From the NCBI GenBank assembly GCA_049606855.1, contig JBMYVY010000012.1, positions 3,034-67,033 of the forward strand: 64,000 nucleotides of DNA. Direction: 5' to 3'. Each line of letters starts with the position of its first letter. Within the stretch, counting starts at the first letter, position 1. The notes beneath the pieces were generated by a model that was not told where the DNA came from, did not search any database, and was given only the letters and a program-made list of their open reading frames with translations. The position numbers and the translations under genes were made by a program. Positions 8,408 through 18,260 of this stretch are shown piece after piece. Source of the DNA: JBELHR01 sp049606855 (GTDB lineage Bacteria; Bacteroidota; Bacteroidia; Flavobacteriales; Flavobacteriaceae).

Positions 8408-11083
8408 TTAATCTGCGGTATTTGCTTGCAACCATCGAGCCGACTCCTCTTCAGAAATCCCTCTACGTTTTGCGATATCTTTTATTTGCTCTTCAGTAAT
8501 TCTTCCCACACCGAAATACTTTGATTCAGGATGAGCAAAATACCAACCTGAAACTGAAGCAGCTGGAAACATGGCTAAATTCTCTGTTAAGGTGATTCCT
8601 ATACTCTTTTCAACATCTAATAGTTTCCAAATGGTTAATTTCTCTTGATGATCAGGACAAGCCGGATAACCTGGAGCTGGTCTAATCCCCCTGTAAACCT
8701 CTTTAATAAGTTCTTCATTGGAAAAAATTTCACCTTTTTGATACCCCCAAAAATCTAATCTTACCCGTTGGTGCAAATATTCAGCTGCTGCCTCTGCAAG
8801 TCGATCGGCAAGAGCTTTTACCATAATCGAATTATAATCGTCAAAATTAGATAAAAATTCTTGAGCTTTCTCTTCAGCTCCGAAACCAGCACTTACTGCA
8901 AAGGCACCGATATAATCTTGTTTCCCAGATTCAACAGGAGCAACAAAATCAGCTAAAGCAATATTTGGTTTGCCTTTACCCTTTTTACCTTGTTGTCTTA
9001 AGCTAATAACTCGATGCTCTTTTCCTTGTGCATCTTTTATTAAAATATCATCTCTATTTCGATCAGTTTGCGCTTCGAAAAGCCCGATTATTCCTTTAAC
9101 TTCGAACCACTTTTCCTCCCTAATTAAGTCCATCATATTTTGAGCATCCTCAAATAATTTAGTGGCTTCAATTCCTACAATTTCATCTTTTAAAATTTTA
9201 GGATATTTTCCATGTAAATCCCAGGTTTGAAAAAACGGAGTCCAATCAATAAACTCAATCAAATCCTCAATTTTTAAGCCTATTTTATGTACTCCTAAAT
9301 GCTTAGGCTCAGCAATGGTTTCGTCATTGAAAATCAGTTTCAACCTGTTTTCTCGAGCGCTTTGAAGGGACAGATACTCTTTTCTTCCTGCTCGAGATAA
9401 AAATGATTCTCTCAATTTGTCATAAGTGGCGTAAGTATCCTGTATAAAAAGGTCTTTTCGACTTTGAGAAATCAATGAGCTAACAACGTTAACAGAGCGC
9501 GATGCATCCAATACATGGACCACCCCTTTACTGTATTGCTGCGCTATTTTTACCGCAGTATGAGCCTTAGAAGTTGTTGCTCCACCTATTAACAATGGAA
9601 TCTCCATATCTCGTCTACTCATTTCCTTAGCTATGTAAACCATTTCGTCTAATGAAGGAGTTATTAATCCTGATAAACCAATGACATCAACTTGATGTTT
9701 TTCAGCCTCCTCTAGAATTTTTTCTGGAGGAACCATAACTCCAAGGTCAATGATTTCATAATTATTACAAGCCAAAACCACACTTACAATATTCTTTCCA
9801 ATATCGTGAACGTCACCTTTTACTGTTGCAAGCAATACTTTACCTCGGGCTTTTATACCTTCGGTCTTATCAGCTTCTATAAAGGGCATTAGATAGGCTA
9901 CCGCTTTTTTCATTACTCGTGCAGACTTGACTACTTGGGGTAAAAACATTTTCCCTTCACCAAACAAATCTCCAACAACACCCATACCTACCATCAATGG
10001 ACCTTCGATCACTTCAAGCGGTTTATCTGCCGATAACCTCGCCTGTTCAATATCTTCAACAATAAATGAATCTATTCCTTTGACTAAAGAATAAGTAATT
10101 CTTTCTTGAAATGGTTTCTCTCTCCATTCCAAGGTTTTGACCTCTTGTTTTGCACTTCCTTTAACGGTTTCAGCAAAGTCCAACAAACGCTCTGTGGCAT
10201 CCTCTCGACGATTTAAAATAACATCTTCAACGTGAGCTAATAAATCTTTTGGAATATCATCATAGATTACCAACATCGCAGGATTTACAATCCCCATATT
10301 CATACCTGCTTTAATCGCGTGATATAAAAACACAGAATGCATTGCCTCTCTTACTACATTGTTTCCTCTAAATGAAAAGGACACGTTTGAAACTCCACCA
10401 CTAACGGAAACATTTGGATAAGTAGTTCTCGTGTATTCTGTTGCACGGATGAAATCAATGGCATTCAATTTATGCTCATCCATTCCGGTTGCAACAGGAA
10501 ATATATTTAAATCGAATATGATATCTTCCTCTGGAAAACCACATATTTCTGTCATTATTTTATAGGAACGATCTACAATTTCAACTCTTCTTTCGTAGTT
10601 GTCAGCTTGACCATTTTCATCAAAAGCCATGACAATAACTGCAGCACCGTATGACTTCAACTTTTTGACTTGATTTATAAAAACTTGCTCTCCTTCTTTT
10701 AAAGAAATAGAATTGACAACACATTTTCCCTGAACCACTTGCAGTCCGGCTTCCAAAATTTCCCACTTGGAGGAATCAATCATCATGGGAACACGAGCAA
10801 TATCAGGCTCTGCCATAATTAGGTTCAAAAATCGAACCATGGCCTCTTTCCCATCGATCAGACCATCATCCATGTTTATATCGACGATTTGAGCTCCATT
10901 CTCAACTTGATCTCTGGCAATATCTAATGCTTCATCAAATTGACCTTCTTTAATCAATCTCAAAAACTTTCTCGAACCTGCCACATTGGTTCTTTCACCA
11001 ACGTTGACAAAGTTCATATCTGGTCCAAAAACCAAAGGTTCAAGACCCGATAATTTCATGTATTTCGTTTGCTTGGTACTCAT
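8408..11083 (-). CDS. metH: Methionine synthase, pterin/B12/activation half
   Basis: An 891-residue polypeptide that corresponds to the C-terminal three quarters of cobalamin-dependent methionine synthase. Domains in order are methyl-THF (pterin) binding with FVNVGERTNVAGSRKF (about 24-39), helical cap, cobalamin Rossmann domain with the axial-ligand motif DVHDIG (about 421-426), and the SAM-dependent reactivation domain with RPAPGYPACPDH (about 799-810). The homocysteine-binding module is a separate gene overlapping by four bases, so the enzyme is made in two pieces. No cobalamin riboswitch was recognised nearby. Confidence 0.95.
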   Translation of the reverse strand: MSTKQTKYMKLSGLEPLVFGPDMNFVNVGERTNVAGSRKFLRLIKEGQFDEALDIARDQVENGAQIVDINMDDGLIDGKEAMVRFLNLIMAEPDIARVPMMIDSSKWEILEAGLQVVQGKCVVNSISLKEGEQVFINQVKKLKSYGAAVIVMAFDENGQADNYERRVEIVDRSYKIMTEICGFPEEDIIFDLNIFPVATGMDEHKLNAIDFIRATEYTRTTYPNVSVSGGVSNVSFSFRGNNVVREAMHSVFLYHAIKAGMNMGIVNPAMLVIYDDIPKDLLAHVEDVILNRREDATERLLDFAETVKGSAKQEVKTLEWREKPFQERITYSLVKGIDSFIVEDIEQARLSADKPLEVIEGPLMVGMGVVGDLFGEGKMFLPQVVKSARVMKKAVAYLMPFIEADKTEGIKARGKVLLATVKGDVHDIGKNIVSVVLACNNYEIIDLGVMVPPEKILEEAEKHQVDVIGLSGLITPSLDEMVYIAKEMSRRDMEIPLLIGGATTSKAHTAVKIAQQYSKGVVHVLDASRSVNVVSSLISQSRKDLFIQDTYATYDKLRESFLSRAGRKEYLSLQSARENRLKLIFNDETIAEPKHLGVHKIGLKIEDLIEFIDWTPFFQTWDLHGKYPKILKDEIVGIEATKLFEDAQNMMDLIREEKWFEVKGIIGLFEAQTDRNRDDILIKDAQGKEHRVISLRQQGKKGKGKPNIALADFVAPVESGKQDYIGAFAVSAGFGAEEKAQEFLSNFDDYNSIMVKALADRLAEAAAEYLHQRVRLDFWGYQKGEIFSNEELIKEVYRGIRPAPGYPACPDHQEKLTIWKLLDVEKSIGITLTENLAMFPAASVSGWYFAHPESKYFGVGRITEEQIKDIAKRRGISEEESARWLQANTAD

Positions 11084-12090
11084 ATTGAACGTGGGTTTTG
11101 TCCCTGAACAACTTCAGCAATTGCCTTAATGTGTTCTGGGGAAGTTCCACAACAACCTCCTATAATGTTTATCAAATTTCTAGAAACATACTCCTTGATC
11201 TGAGCAGCCATATCTTCAGGGGTCTCCTCGTATTCTCCAAATGCATTAGGCAAGCCTGCGTTAGGGTGTGCAGATACCGCAAAATCAGATTTATTGGCAA
11301 GCACCTCCAAATAAGGAACCAATTGTTTCGCACCTAAGGCGCAATTTAACCCAATACTTAAAAGGGGAATATGACTTACTGAAATCAGAAAAGCTTCGGC
11401 AGTCTGACCAGAAAGTGTTCTTCCAGAAGCATCCGTAATCGTTCCAGAAAGCATTACTGGAATCTCCAATCCACGTTCTTGCTTGACTTCTTCAATAGCG
11501 AAAAGTGCAGCTTTGGCGTTTAAAGTATCAAATACCGTCTCTACCAGCATAATATCTACACCACCATCAACTAGAGCTTCCACCTGTTGTTTATAGGCCA
11601 TCCTCAACTGATCAAAAGTAACTGCTCTATATCCAGGGTCGTTGACATCAGGGGAGATACTTGCAGTTCTATTTGTTGGTCCTATGGAACCTGCTACAAA
11701 CCTTGGTTTATCAATATTTCTTTGGGTATATTCATCCGCAGCCTCGCGAGCCAATTTTGCAGACTCATAGTTGAGCTCATACACCAAATCTTCCATTTCG
11801 TAATCCGCCATTGCTATTGTAGTTCCTGAAAAGGTATTGGTCTCTATGATGTCGGCTCCCGCCTCCAAATATTTTTTGTGTATTGTTTTAATTGCTTCTC
11901 CTTGAGTTAATGAAAGTAAATCATTATTTCCTTTTAAAGAAACAGGATGATTTTTGAATCGCTCTCCACGAAAATCTTCCTCCTCAAACTTATATTGTTG
12001 CAACATGGTACCCATAGCTCCATCGAGAACAAGTATCCGTGATTTTAATGCTTGATTGATATTCAATTTTTCAATTTTTTTGTCCCGCAA
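11080..12090 (-). CDS. metH: Methionine synthase, homocysteine-binding half
   Basis: A 336-residue homocysteine S-methyltransferase domain, equal to the N-terminal module of MetH. It begins ILVLDGAMGTMLQQ. The zinc ligands that hold homocysteine thiolate are visible as GLNCALG (Cys about 248) and GGCCGTSPEH (two Cys about 313-314). It must work with the downstream pterin/B12 half, with which it shares a four-base overlap. It could in principle be named as a stand-alone methyltransferase, but the operon context makes the split-MetH reading strong. Confidence 0.94.
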   Translation of the reverse strand: MRDKKIEKLNINQALKSRILVLDGAMGTMLQQYKFEEEDFRGERFKNHPVSLKGNNDLLSLTQGEAIKTIHKKYLEAGADIIETNTFSGTTIAMADYEMEDLVYELNYESAKLAREAADEYTQRNIDKPRFVAGSIGPTNRTASISPDVNDPGYRAVTFDQLRMAYKQQVEALVDGGVDIMLVETVFDTLNAKAALFAIEEVKQERGLEIPVMLSGTITDASGRTLSGQTAEAFLISVSHIPLLSIGLNCALGAKQLVPYLEVLANKSDFAVSAHPNAGLPNAFGEYEETPEDMAAQIKEYVSRNLINIIGGCCGTSPEHIKAIAEVVQGQNPRSI

Positions 12091-12110
12091 AGGTCGTTAA
12101 ATTTGGTGGT

Positions 12111-13289
12111 CTATACAACCACTGAATCAAGTGCTTGGTTAATGTCAAAAATGATGTCATCGACATGCTCCAAACCGACTGCCAATCGAACAGACCCATC
12201 AGTTATCCCAACGGCTAGTTTATCTTTTTGGGCGAGTTTCGCATGAGTTGTGGATGCAGGATGAGTAACAATAGTCCTGGTGTCTCCAAGATTTGCAGAC
12301 AGGGAACACATTTCTATGGAGTCAAAAAACGAACGCCCACCTTGAATTCCACCTTTTACCTCAAAAGCAACAACTACTCCACCTAATCTCATCTGTTTTC
12401 TGGCAATTTCATATTGAGGGTGAGATTTTAGAAATGGATATTTTACCCAATTTACTTTTGGATGTGCTTCTAAAAATTTAGCCAACTTCAAAGCGTTTTC
12501 ACATTGTCGATCTGCACGTACCCCTAAGGTCTCTAAACTTTTGGACAACACCCATGCATTAAAAGGTGACATTGCTGGTCCAGTAATACGCGCAAATAAA
12601 TAAATTTCTTGAATTAACGCTTCAGAACCTACAGTCACTCCCCCTAAGACTCTTCCCTGTCCATCCATTAATTTTGTTGCAGAATGTATTACCAAGTCAG
12701 CACCAAATTTAATCGGGTTTTGAAGGTAAGGTGTAGCAAAGCAATTATCAATAACCAACAAGCAATTATGTTTCTTTGCAAGAGCGGAAAGATATTCCAA
12801 ATCTAAAATATCTACACCTGGATTGGTTGGCGTTTCAGCGTAAATAATTTTAGTTTCAGGTAGAATTAATTCCTCAATCCCCTCCGGGTGATGTACATCA
12901 AAATAATCACATGTTATATTCCATTTAGGAAAAAACTTCGTGAACAATCCATGAGTTGAACCAAAAACACTTCGCGAGGAAATCATGTGATCCCCACTAT
13001 TTAATAAAGCAGCCAAACTCGAATAAATTGCTGCCATTCCTGTGGCAAAAGCAAATCCAGCCTCTGCACCTTCCATCAAACAAACTTTTTCAATAAATTC
13101 AGAAGTGTTTGGGTTTGAGTACCTACTGTAGATATCCCTGTCAATTTCATCGGCAAATGCTCCTCTCATTTCTTCAGCGTCATCAAAGACAAATCCTGAA
13201 CTTAAATACAAGGGAACCGAATGCTCTTTATGACTACTTCTTTGAGCTTGGGTTCTGATGGCTTGGGTTTCAAATTTTTTGTTTATCAT
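12111..13289 (-). CDS. metZ: MetZ/MetB-type trans-sulfuration enzyme (homoserine-ester sulfhydrylase)
   Basis: A 392-residue PLP enzyme of the Cys/Met metabolism family. The PLP-binding lysine sits in SATKLMDGQGR (about 205), with further family motifs SRYSNPNT, IYAETPTNPG, VIDNCFATP and THPASTTHA. Length and sequence suit an O-succinyl/O-acetylhomoserine sulfhydrylase (MetZ) better than the longer MetY, but cystathionine gamma-synthase cannot be excluded. It overlaps the upstream MetX-ThrA gene by four bases and makes homocysteine for MetH. Confidence 0.85.
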   Translation of the reverse strand: MINKKFETQAIRTQAQRSSHKEHSVPLYLSSGFVFDDAEEMRGAFADEIDRDIYSRYSNPNTSEFIEKVCLMEGAEAGFAFATGMAAIYSSLAALLNSGDHMISSRSVFGSTHGLFTKFFPKWNITCDYFDVHHPEGIEELILPETKIIYAETPTNPGVDILDLEYLSALAKKHNCLLVIDNCFATPYLQNPIKFGADLVIHSATKLMDGQGRVLGGVTVGSEALIQEIYLFARITGPAMSPFNAWVLSKSLETLGVRADRQCENALKLAKFLEAHPKVNWVKYPFLKSHPQYEIARKQMRLGGVVVAFEVKGGIQGGRSFFDSIEMCSLSANLGDTRTIVTHPASTTHAKLAQKDKLAVGITDGSVRLAVGLEHVDDIIFDINQALDSVVV

Positions 13290-16200
13290 AGGGCATTTTC
13301 TGTTAATCTTAAAATATCTCCAAGGACACCTCTTGCTGTTACTTCAGCACCTGCACCTGCTCCTTGAATAACTAATGGCTGGTCTCCGTAGGATTCCGTA
13401 TAAATTTCAAATATGGAATCTGAGCCTTGAACTCCTCCTAGACTTGAAGATTTAGGCACTGATACGAGTTTAACCTCTAACAACCCTTTCTCACCTGATA
13501 GGTCTCCAGACAAATCTCCAATATATCTCAATACGTGGTCAGGTGATTGTTCCGCTTTAATCTGTGAATATGGCGAATCAAATTCATCCAGCCTTTGCAA
13601 AAAGCCATTCACATCTCCAGCCCTCAAATCCTCCGGAATCAAATTGTCAATTTTAATATCTTCAAATTCATTTTTAAGATCCAATTCTCTGGCTAAAATA
13701 AGGAGCTTCCTCCCCACGTCATTTCCACATAAATCTTCCCTTGGATCAGGTTCAGTAAACCCTTTTTCGATAGCCTCCTTTAAGGTTTCAGAGAAGGAAA
13801 CATTTGATTCAGAAAAGGTGTTAAACAAGTAGCTCAAGGAACCCGAAAACACCCCCTTAATTCTGGTCACATTCTCTCCAGAATGGTGCAATAACTTTAA
13901 AGTATCAATCAAAGGTAATCCCGCCCCAACATTCGTTTCGTACAAATATTTCTTATTATTTGCATCGAGTTTCGCTCTTAGTTCTTCATAAAAATCATAG
14001 GAAATTGTATTTCCTATTTTGTTCGAGGATACTAAATCAAAACCTGCCTCAACAAGAACTGGGTAATTTTCCACAAATGACTCAGAGGCTGTGTTATCAA
14101 CAGCAATTAAATTCTCTAAGTGGTTTTCTTGAGCAAAATCAATCACCCTTTGAACACTGTCCTCGCAATTATCGAGCTCTAATAATTTACTTTCCCAATT
14201 TTGATCAATTCCTGCTCCATCAATTAGTACCGTTTTAGAGTTCGCAACAGCAAAAACACTCAGCTTCACCTTTCTTCTTTCCAAAATCTGTATTTGATTA
14301 TCGAGAATTTGACGGATAAGGGTTCCTCCTACTAACCCCTTTCCAAACAGGGCGAGATTAATAGTTTTATAAGCTCCAAAAATTTGTCCATGAATTACAT
14401 TAACCGCTTTATTCAAATTTTCTTGTGCGAGGACCAAACAAATGTTTTTTCCAGTTACTGTATTATTGATCAATTGAGGGTGAATATTATTTCTCTCTAA
14501 TGAGGCCAAAGCCTTGTGAAAACTAACTAGGTCTTGACCTATCACAGACAAAACCGCTACTCCTCTTAAAATACTTATTGTTGCGACGTCTCTCGTTAAA
14601 AAATCGTTTTCAAACTCTTTTTCAAGTGCCTCTTTAGCGCGTTTAGCATCCTTATCTTCAACGACAAAACCTATCCCTCTCTCAGAAGAACCTTGAGAGA
14701 TGATTCCTACTGAAACCCCCTGCTTTCCGAGTGCTCCAAAAATACGGGCATCCACCCCAACTTTACCAAGTAAACCTCTTCCTTCAAGATTTATAAGAGC
14801 CATATTCTTTTGTACTGAAAGCGCTTTGATTCCCTCCCCTGAAGATTCTGAGCTAATCAGAGTCCCTTGATTTTTATCATTAAAAGTATTGAGAATACGA
14901 AGTGGTATATTCTTTTCAATTAATGGAATAATGGTTTTTGCATGTAAAATTGTAGCTCCAAAATTTGCCATCTCATTAGCCTCTGCATAGGAAATTGATT
15001 CGATTTGTTTCGCATTTGGCACCAGATCTGGGTTAGCTGTAAATATTCCACTAACATGAGTATACGACTCTAAGGAATCTGCATCCAAGAAATTTGAAAT
15101 CAAAGAGGCCGAATAATTTGAACCATTCCTACCTAGGGTAGTTGTCTGTCCGTTGATATCCGCTCCAATAAAACCAGTGAAAATGGGTAGATCAGATCCT
15201 AAATCCTTTTTAAAGGACCTAAATTTATTCAAAGAAGCTTTTTCATCGGGAATGGCTTTTCCGAAGTCCGTGTTGGTAACCAACAATTCTCGGGTATCAA
15301 CAAGTTGATTTGAAATTCCCTTACGATTCAAAATAGCTCCTACAACTTTAATACTCATCAATTCTCCTTGAGCCAAAAAAGCGTCCTTTACTTTTGCACT
15401 ATAATCTCTCAAAACCTCAACTCCTCCAAGTACCTTTCTTATATAATTGATTTCTTCATCGAGATTTACCTCTTGAAAAGGCTGCTTTTGATAAGCAATT
15501 AATTGCTCTAAACCAGCTTCATTAAAATACCCATTCTCAGCTTCACTAAGAAGCTCTTCAAGCCAATCGGTCGTATCTCCTCTAGCAGATAATACAAGGG
15601 CTAATGACTCCTTTTTAGACAATTTGTTTTCAATAATTCCAATAACATGATCCAGCCCTTCACCGTTTGCTAAAGACTTCCCTCCAAATTTGACTACTTT
15701 CAATGGTTTCTTATTTTTGATGTTCTTAAAAATAGGTTCAAGCATCTGCTCCAATTGATTGTATTCAATTAAAAAAGCATCATGACCGTGAACCGAATGT
15801 ATTTCATGATAGAAAACTTTTGACTGCATCGCAGCCAGTTGCTCATATGTTTGTCTGTTTTCTTCTGCCGAAAAAAATAAATCTGAATCCACCCCAACAA
15901 TGTGGATTTCAGCCCTAATAGTTTGTAATAAATCGTTAATTTTTTTATCTCTTGTTTCGACATTAATCGTCTTTAACAATTGATTCATTAAGCGATATGC
16001 CGCCAATTCGAACCTGTCTTGAAGTTTATCCCCATGGTGATTCAACCAACTTTCTACATTGAAAATATTCTTTTCAGCATCAATTGATCGGCTAAACTTT
16101 TCACTAAAACTTTGGGGCGTGCGATAACACAGCATAGCGTGCATACGTGCATCGTGAACAGGTTGTGATGAATTAAGTAGAATTTGCTCTTGAATTTGAC

Positions 16201-16675
16201 AATTTGCGATTAACCAATCTGTTGCTTTCCAGTCGGTCGCAACAGGGATTAAATAATCACATAAATCCGGTTTAAGCACTGCCATTTCCCAAGCAATTCC
16301 GCCACCCAAAGAACCTCCAATTAAGGCATAGAGTTTTGGTATTTCCAACTCGTGAAGGCCAAGCAAGAATAGTCTCGCAATATCTTTACTTATGAAATCC
16401 TTATAATTAAGTAATTCAAAACCATCATATCCATTCCCCGGAATGTTAAATGCTAAAACCGTATACTGATCTGTATCTATACATGCCGAAGGTCCTACTA
16501 AGGTAGACCACCATCCTTCCGGTCCAGCAACATTGGAGTTTCCAGTTAAGGCGTGATTAATCATTACAACAGGTGCTGTACCCAGAGCTTGCCCAAACAC
16601 TTCATACGACAGCTTAATGTTGTCAATAACAACACCGCTAAACAGTTCAAAATTTGATATACTTAATTGCTTCAT
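13286..16675 (-). CDS. thrA: Trifunctional fusion: MetX-like acyltransferase, aspartokinase, homoserine dehydrogenase
   Basis: A 1129-residue fusion. Residues about 1-320 are an alpha/beta hydrolase like homoserine O-acetyltransferase, with nucleophile elbow GGSLGGGIAWEM (Ser about 122), Asp in VDSDLFF and His in VHGHDAF. Residues about 328-760 are aspartokinase with KVVKFGGKS and FGATILHAKTIIPL, followed by two ACT-type regulatory repeats. Residues about 772-1129 are homoserine dehydrogenase with NAD-binding LFGKGLVGG, NVGAGLP, GVFSGSLSYLF and DPREDLCGNDVGRK. One polypeptide thus covers aspartate phosphorylation, homoserine formation and homoserine activation. It heads the operon behind a SAM-I riboswitch. 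Confidence 0.93.
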   Translation of the reverse strand: MKQLSISNFELFSGVVIDNIKLSYEVFGQALGTAPVVMINHALTGNSNVAGPEGWWSTLVGPSACIDTDQYTVLAFNIPGNGYDGFELLNYKDFISKDIARLFLLGLHELEIPKLYALIGGSLGGGIAWEMAVLKPDLCDYLIPVATDWKATDWLIANCQIQEQILLNSSQPVHDARMHAMLCYRTPQSFSEKFSRSIDAEKNIFNVESWLNHHGDKLQDRFELAAYRLMNQLLKTINVETRDKKINDLLQTIRAEIHIVGVDSDLFFSAEENRQTYEQLAAMQSKVFYHEIHSVHGHDAFLIEYNQLEQMLEPIFKNIKNKKPLKVVKFGGKSLANGEGLDHVIGIIENKLSKKESLALVLSARGDTTDWLEELLSEAENGYFNEAGLEQLIAYQKQPFQEVNLDEEINYIRKVLGGVEVLRDYSAKVKDAFLAQGELMSIKVVGAILNRKGISNQLVDTRELLVTNTDFGKAIPDEKASLNKFRSFKKDLGSDLPIFTGFIGADINGQTTTLGRNGSNYSASLISNFLDADSLESYTHVSGIFTANPDLVPNAKQIESISYAEANEMANFGATILHAKTIIPLIEKNIPLRILNTFNDKNQGTLISSESSGEGIKALSVQKNMALINLEGRGLLGKVGVDARIFGALGKQGVSVGIISQGSSERGIGFVVEDKDAKRAKEALEKEFENDFLTRDVATISILRGVAVLSVIGQDLVSFHKALASLERNNIHPQLINNTVTGKNICLVLAQENLNKAVNVIHGQIFGAYKTINLALFGKGLVGGTLIRQILDNQIQILERRKVKLSVFAVANSKTVLIDGAGIDQNWESKLLELDNCEDSVQRVIDFAQENHLENLIAVDNTASESFVENYPVLVEAGFDLVSSNKIGNTISYDFYEELRAKLDANNKKYLYETNVGAGLPLIDTLKLLHHSGENVTRIKGVFSGSLSYLFNTFSESNVSFSETLKEAIEKGFTEPDPREDLCGNDVGRKLLILARELDLKNEFEDIKIDNLIPEDLRAGDVNGFLQRLDEFDSPYSQIKAEQSPDHVLRYIGDLSGDLSGEKGLLEVKLVSVPKSSSLGGVQGSDSIFEIYTESYGDQPLVIQGAGAGAEVTARGVLGDILRLTENAL

Positions 16676-16727
16676 TTACTTTTTATTTCTTCTACAAGTC
16701 AAAAAGTAGGGCCATGAAGCTCTTACT

Positions 16728-16826
16728 GGTTATCTATCCTATTTTGGTAGAAATTAGCACCTTCTTTTAAGTAAAAGGGTTGCTAAGGTTTCACAGGGTC
16801 TAATCCCTCCGCCTTTCTTGATAACT
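16728..16826 (-). promoter_or_regulatory. SAM-I (S-box) riboswitch
   Basis: On the minus strand the sequence follows the SAM-I consensus: P1 strand GTTATC, AAGAAAGGCGGAGGGATTAG, CCCTGTGAAACC, TTAGCAACC, a variable stem, AAGGTGCTAATTTCTACC, and the closing P1 strand GATAAC. It lies 53 bases before the MetX-ThrA fusion and so should tie the five-gene methionine operon to SAM level. The expression platform is unclear: only an imperfect hairpin followed by five T residues is visible before the start codon. Confidence 0.93.
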
Positions 16827-16876
16827 TATAGTGAGCCACAAAGGAAAAACTTTTTAATTTAGTTTCCTACTTTTTT

Positions 16877-18166
16877 TTAAATTTTCACTTCCGATAAAAT
16901 TTTTAAAGATTGCAGAATGTCAGCTTTTAAATCATCTAAATGTTCAAGTCCAACAGACACTCTAATTAAATCCGGTCGAACACCAGAAGATTTTTGTGCT
17001 GCCTCATCAAGTTGTTGATGAGTTGTTGATGCAGGATGAATCACTAAAGATTTCGTATCACCAATATTCGCTAAAAGAGAAAAAACCTCTAAACTGTCTA
17101 CAAGTTTTTTAGCTCCTTCATATCCTGATTTGACTCCAAAGGTCAGAATCCCGCTTTGGCCTTGAGGTAAATATTCTTGAGCAAGGCTGTAATAAGGACT
17201 TGACTCTAAACCAGGATAAGATACCCATGAAATTTCATCTTGCTTCTCCAACCATTTTGCCAAAGCCAATGCCTGAAAAGAATGCTTTTTAATTCTTAAA
17301 TCTAAAGTTTCCAAACCTTGAATAATTTGAAAAGCGCTAAATGGGCTTAATGCTCCACCGAAATCTCTTAATCCTTCAATTCTTACTTTTGCGATATATG
17401 AAGCCGCTCCAAGAGCTTCGTGATAAACTAGTCCATGATATCCTGGAGAGGGTTCCGTGAACTCTGGAAACTTCCCACTAGACCAATCAAAATTTCCTGC
17501 GTCTACAATAGCTCCTCCCAAGGAATTACCTTGACCTCCAATATATTTCGTCAAAGAATATAATACGATATCCGCACCGTGGTCGATTGGATTTAAAAGT
17601 GCTGGTGTGGCAACAGTATTATCAACCAAAAGAGGAATCTTAAATGACTTTGCTACTTGTGAGATTTTCTTTAAATCTAAAACATCAAGCTTGGGGTTTC
17701 CAACAGACTCCACAAAAATAGCTCTGGTATTCTCTTGTAAAGCTGCATTGAAATTTTCCACTTCATCAGCATCTACAAAGGTCGTTTTAATTCCAAGTCT
17801 TGGTAAAGTAACCGATAATAGATTATAGGTTCCTCCATATAGGCTACTCGAAGCGACAATATGGTCACCTGCTCTTAACAAAGTCAACAAAGCTGTAGAA
17901 ATCGCTGATGTTCCAGAAGCAAAAACAGCAGCGCCTAATGCACCATGTAAGGCTGCTAATCTACGCTCTAAAATATCATTCGTTGGGTTATTTAGTCGGG
18001 TATAAATAAAGCCGGGTTCTGCTAAAGAAAATAATCTTGCGGCATGATCGCTGTCTTCAAAAACATAAGAAGAAGTTTGATAAATTGGAACAGCTCTTGC
18101 TCCAAGTGTTTGATTGGTTTCATGTCCTGCGTGTAAACTGTTCGTTTGAAATTTATAAGTACTCAT
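16877..18166 (-). CDS. metY: O-acetylhomoserine sulfhydrylase (MetY type)
   Basis: A 429-residue PLP enzyme of the Cys/Met metabolism family; the length and the segment KFPEFTEPSPGYHGLVYHE are typical of O-acetylhomoserine aminocarboxypropyltransferase. The PLP lysine is in SLTKYIGGQGNSLGG (about 206), with TRLNNPTND, VDNTVATP and IHPASTTHQQ also present. It joins sulfide to O-acetylhomoserine to give homocysteine. It is separated from the downstream operon by the SAM-I element and has its own long leader (18167-18482) carrying a methionine-rich peptide and a terminator, so the two neighbours are controlled differently. Confidence 0.93.
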   Translation of the reverse strand: MSTYKFQTNSLHAGHETNQTLGARAVPIYQTSSYVFEDSDHAARLFSLAEPGFIYTRLNNPTNDILERRLAALHGALGAAVFASGTSAISTALLTLLRAGDHIVASSSLYGGTYNLLSVTLPRLGIKTTFVDADEVENFNAALQENTRAIFVESVGNPKLDVLDLKKISQVAKSFKIPLLVDNTVATPALLNPIDHGADIVLYSLTKYIGGQGNSLGGAIVDAGNFDWSSGKFPEFTEPSPGYHGLVYHEALGAASYIAKVRIEGLRDFGGALSPFSAFQIIQGLETLDLRIKKHSFQALALAKWLEKQDEISWVSYPGLESSPYYSLAQEYLPQGQSGILTFGVKSGYEGAKKLVDSLEVFSLLANIGDTKSLVIHPASTTHQQLDEAAQKSSGVRPDLIRVSVGLEHLDDLKADILQSLKILSEVKI

Positions 18167-18185
18167 AATTAATTGTTTAAATGAT

Positions 18186-18230
18186 TAAAAAAAAAGATCC
18201 CTCTGCAATGAAGACATTACCAGAGGGATC
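18186..18230 (-). terminator. Attenuator terminator of metY
   Basis: On the minus strand GATCCCTCTG and CAGAGGGATC form a perfect 10-bp stem that continues with GTAATG/CATTGC (one G-U) to a four-base loop TCTT, and is followed by nine T residues. It lies between the Met-rich leader peptide and metY, with no gene before it except the leader, so it is an attenuator. Its inner 5' arm GGTAATGTC can instead pair with GACATTGCC at the leader stop codon. Confidence 0.88.
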
Positions 18231-18260
18231 TATTAAATCACTAAAACTTTTAAGGCAATG

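Noticed and set aside
13960..14238. 92-codon plus-strand frame inside the MetX-ThrA gene
   Set aside because: Shadow of the coding strand; the minus-strand protein is conserved throughout.
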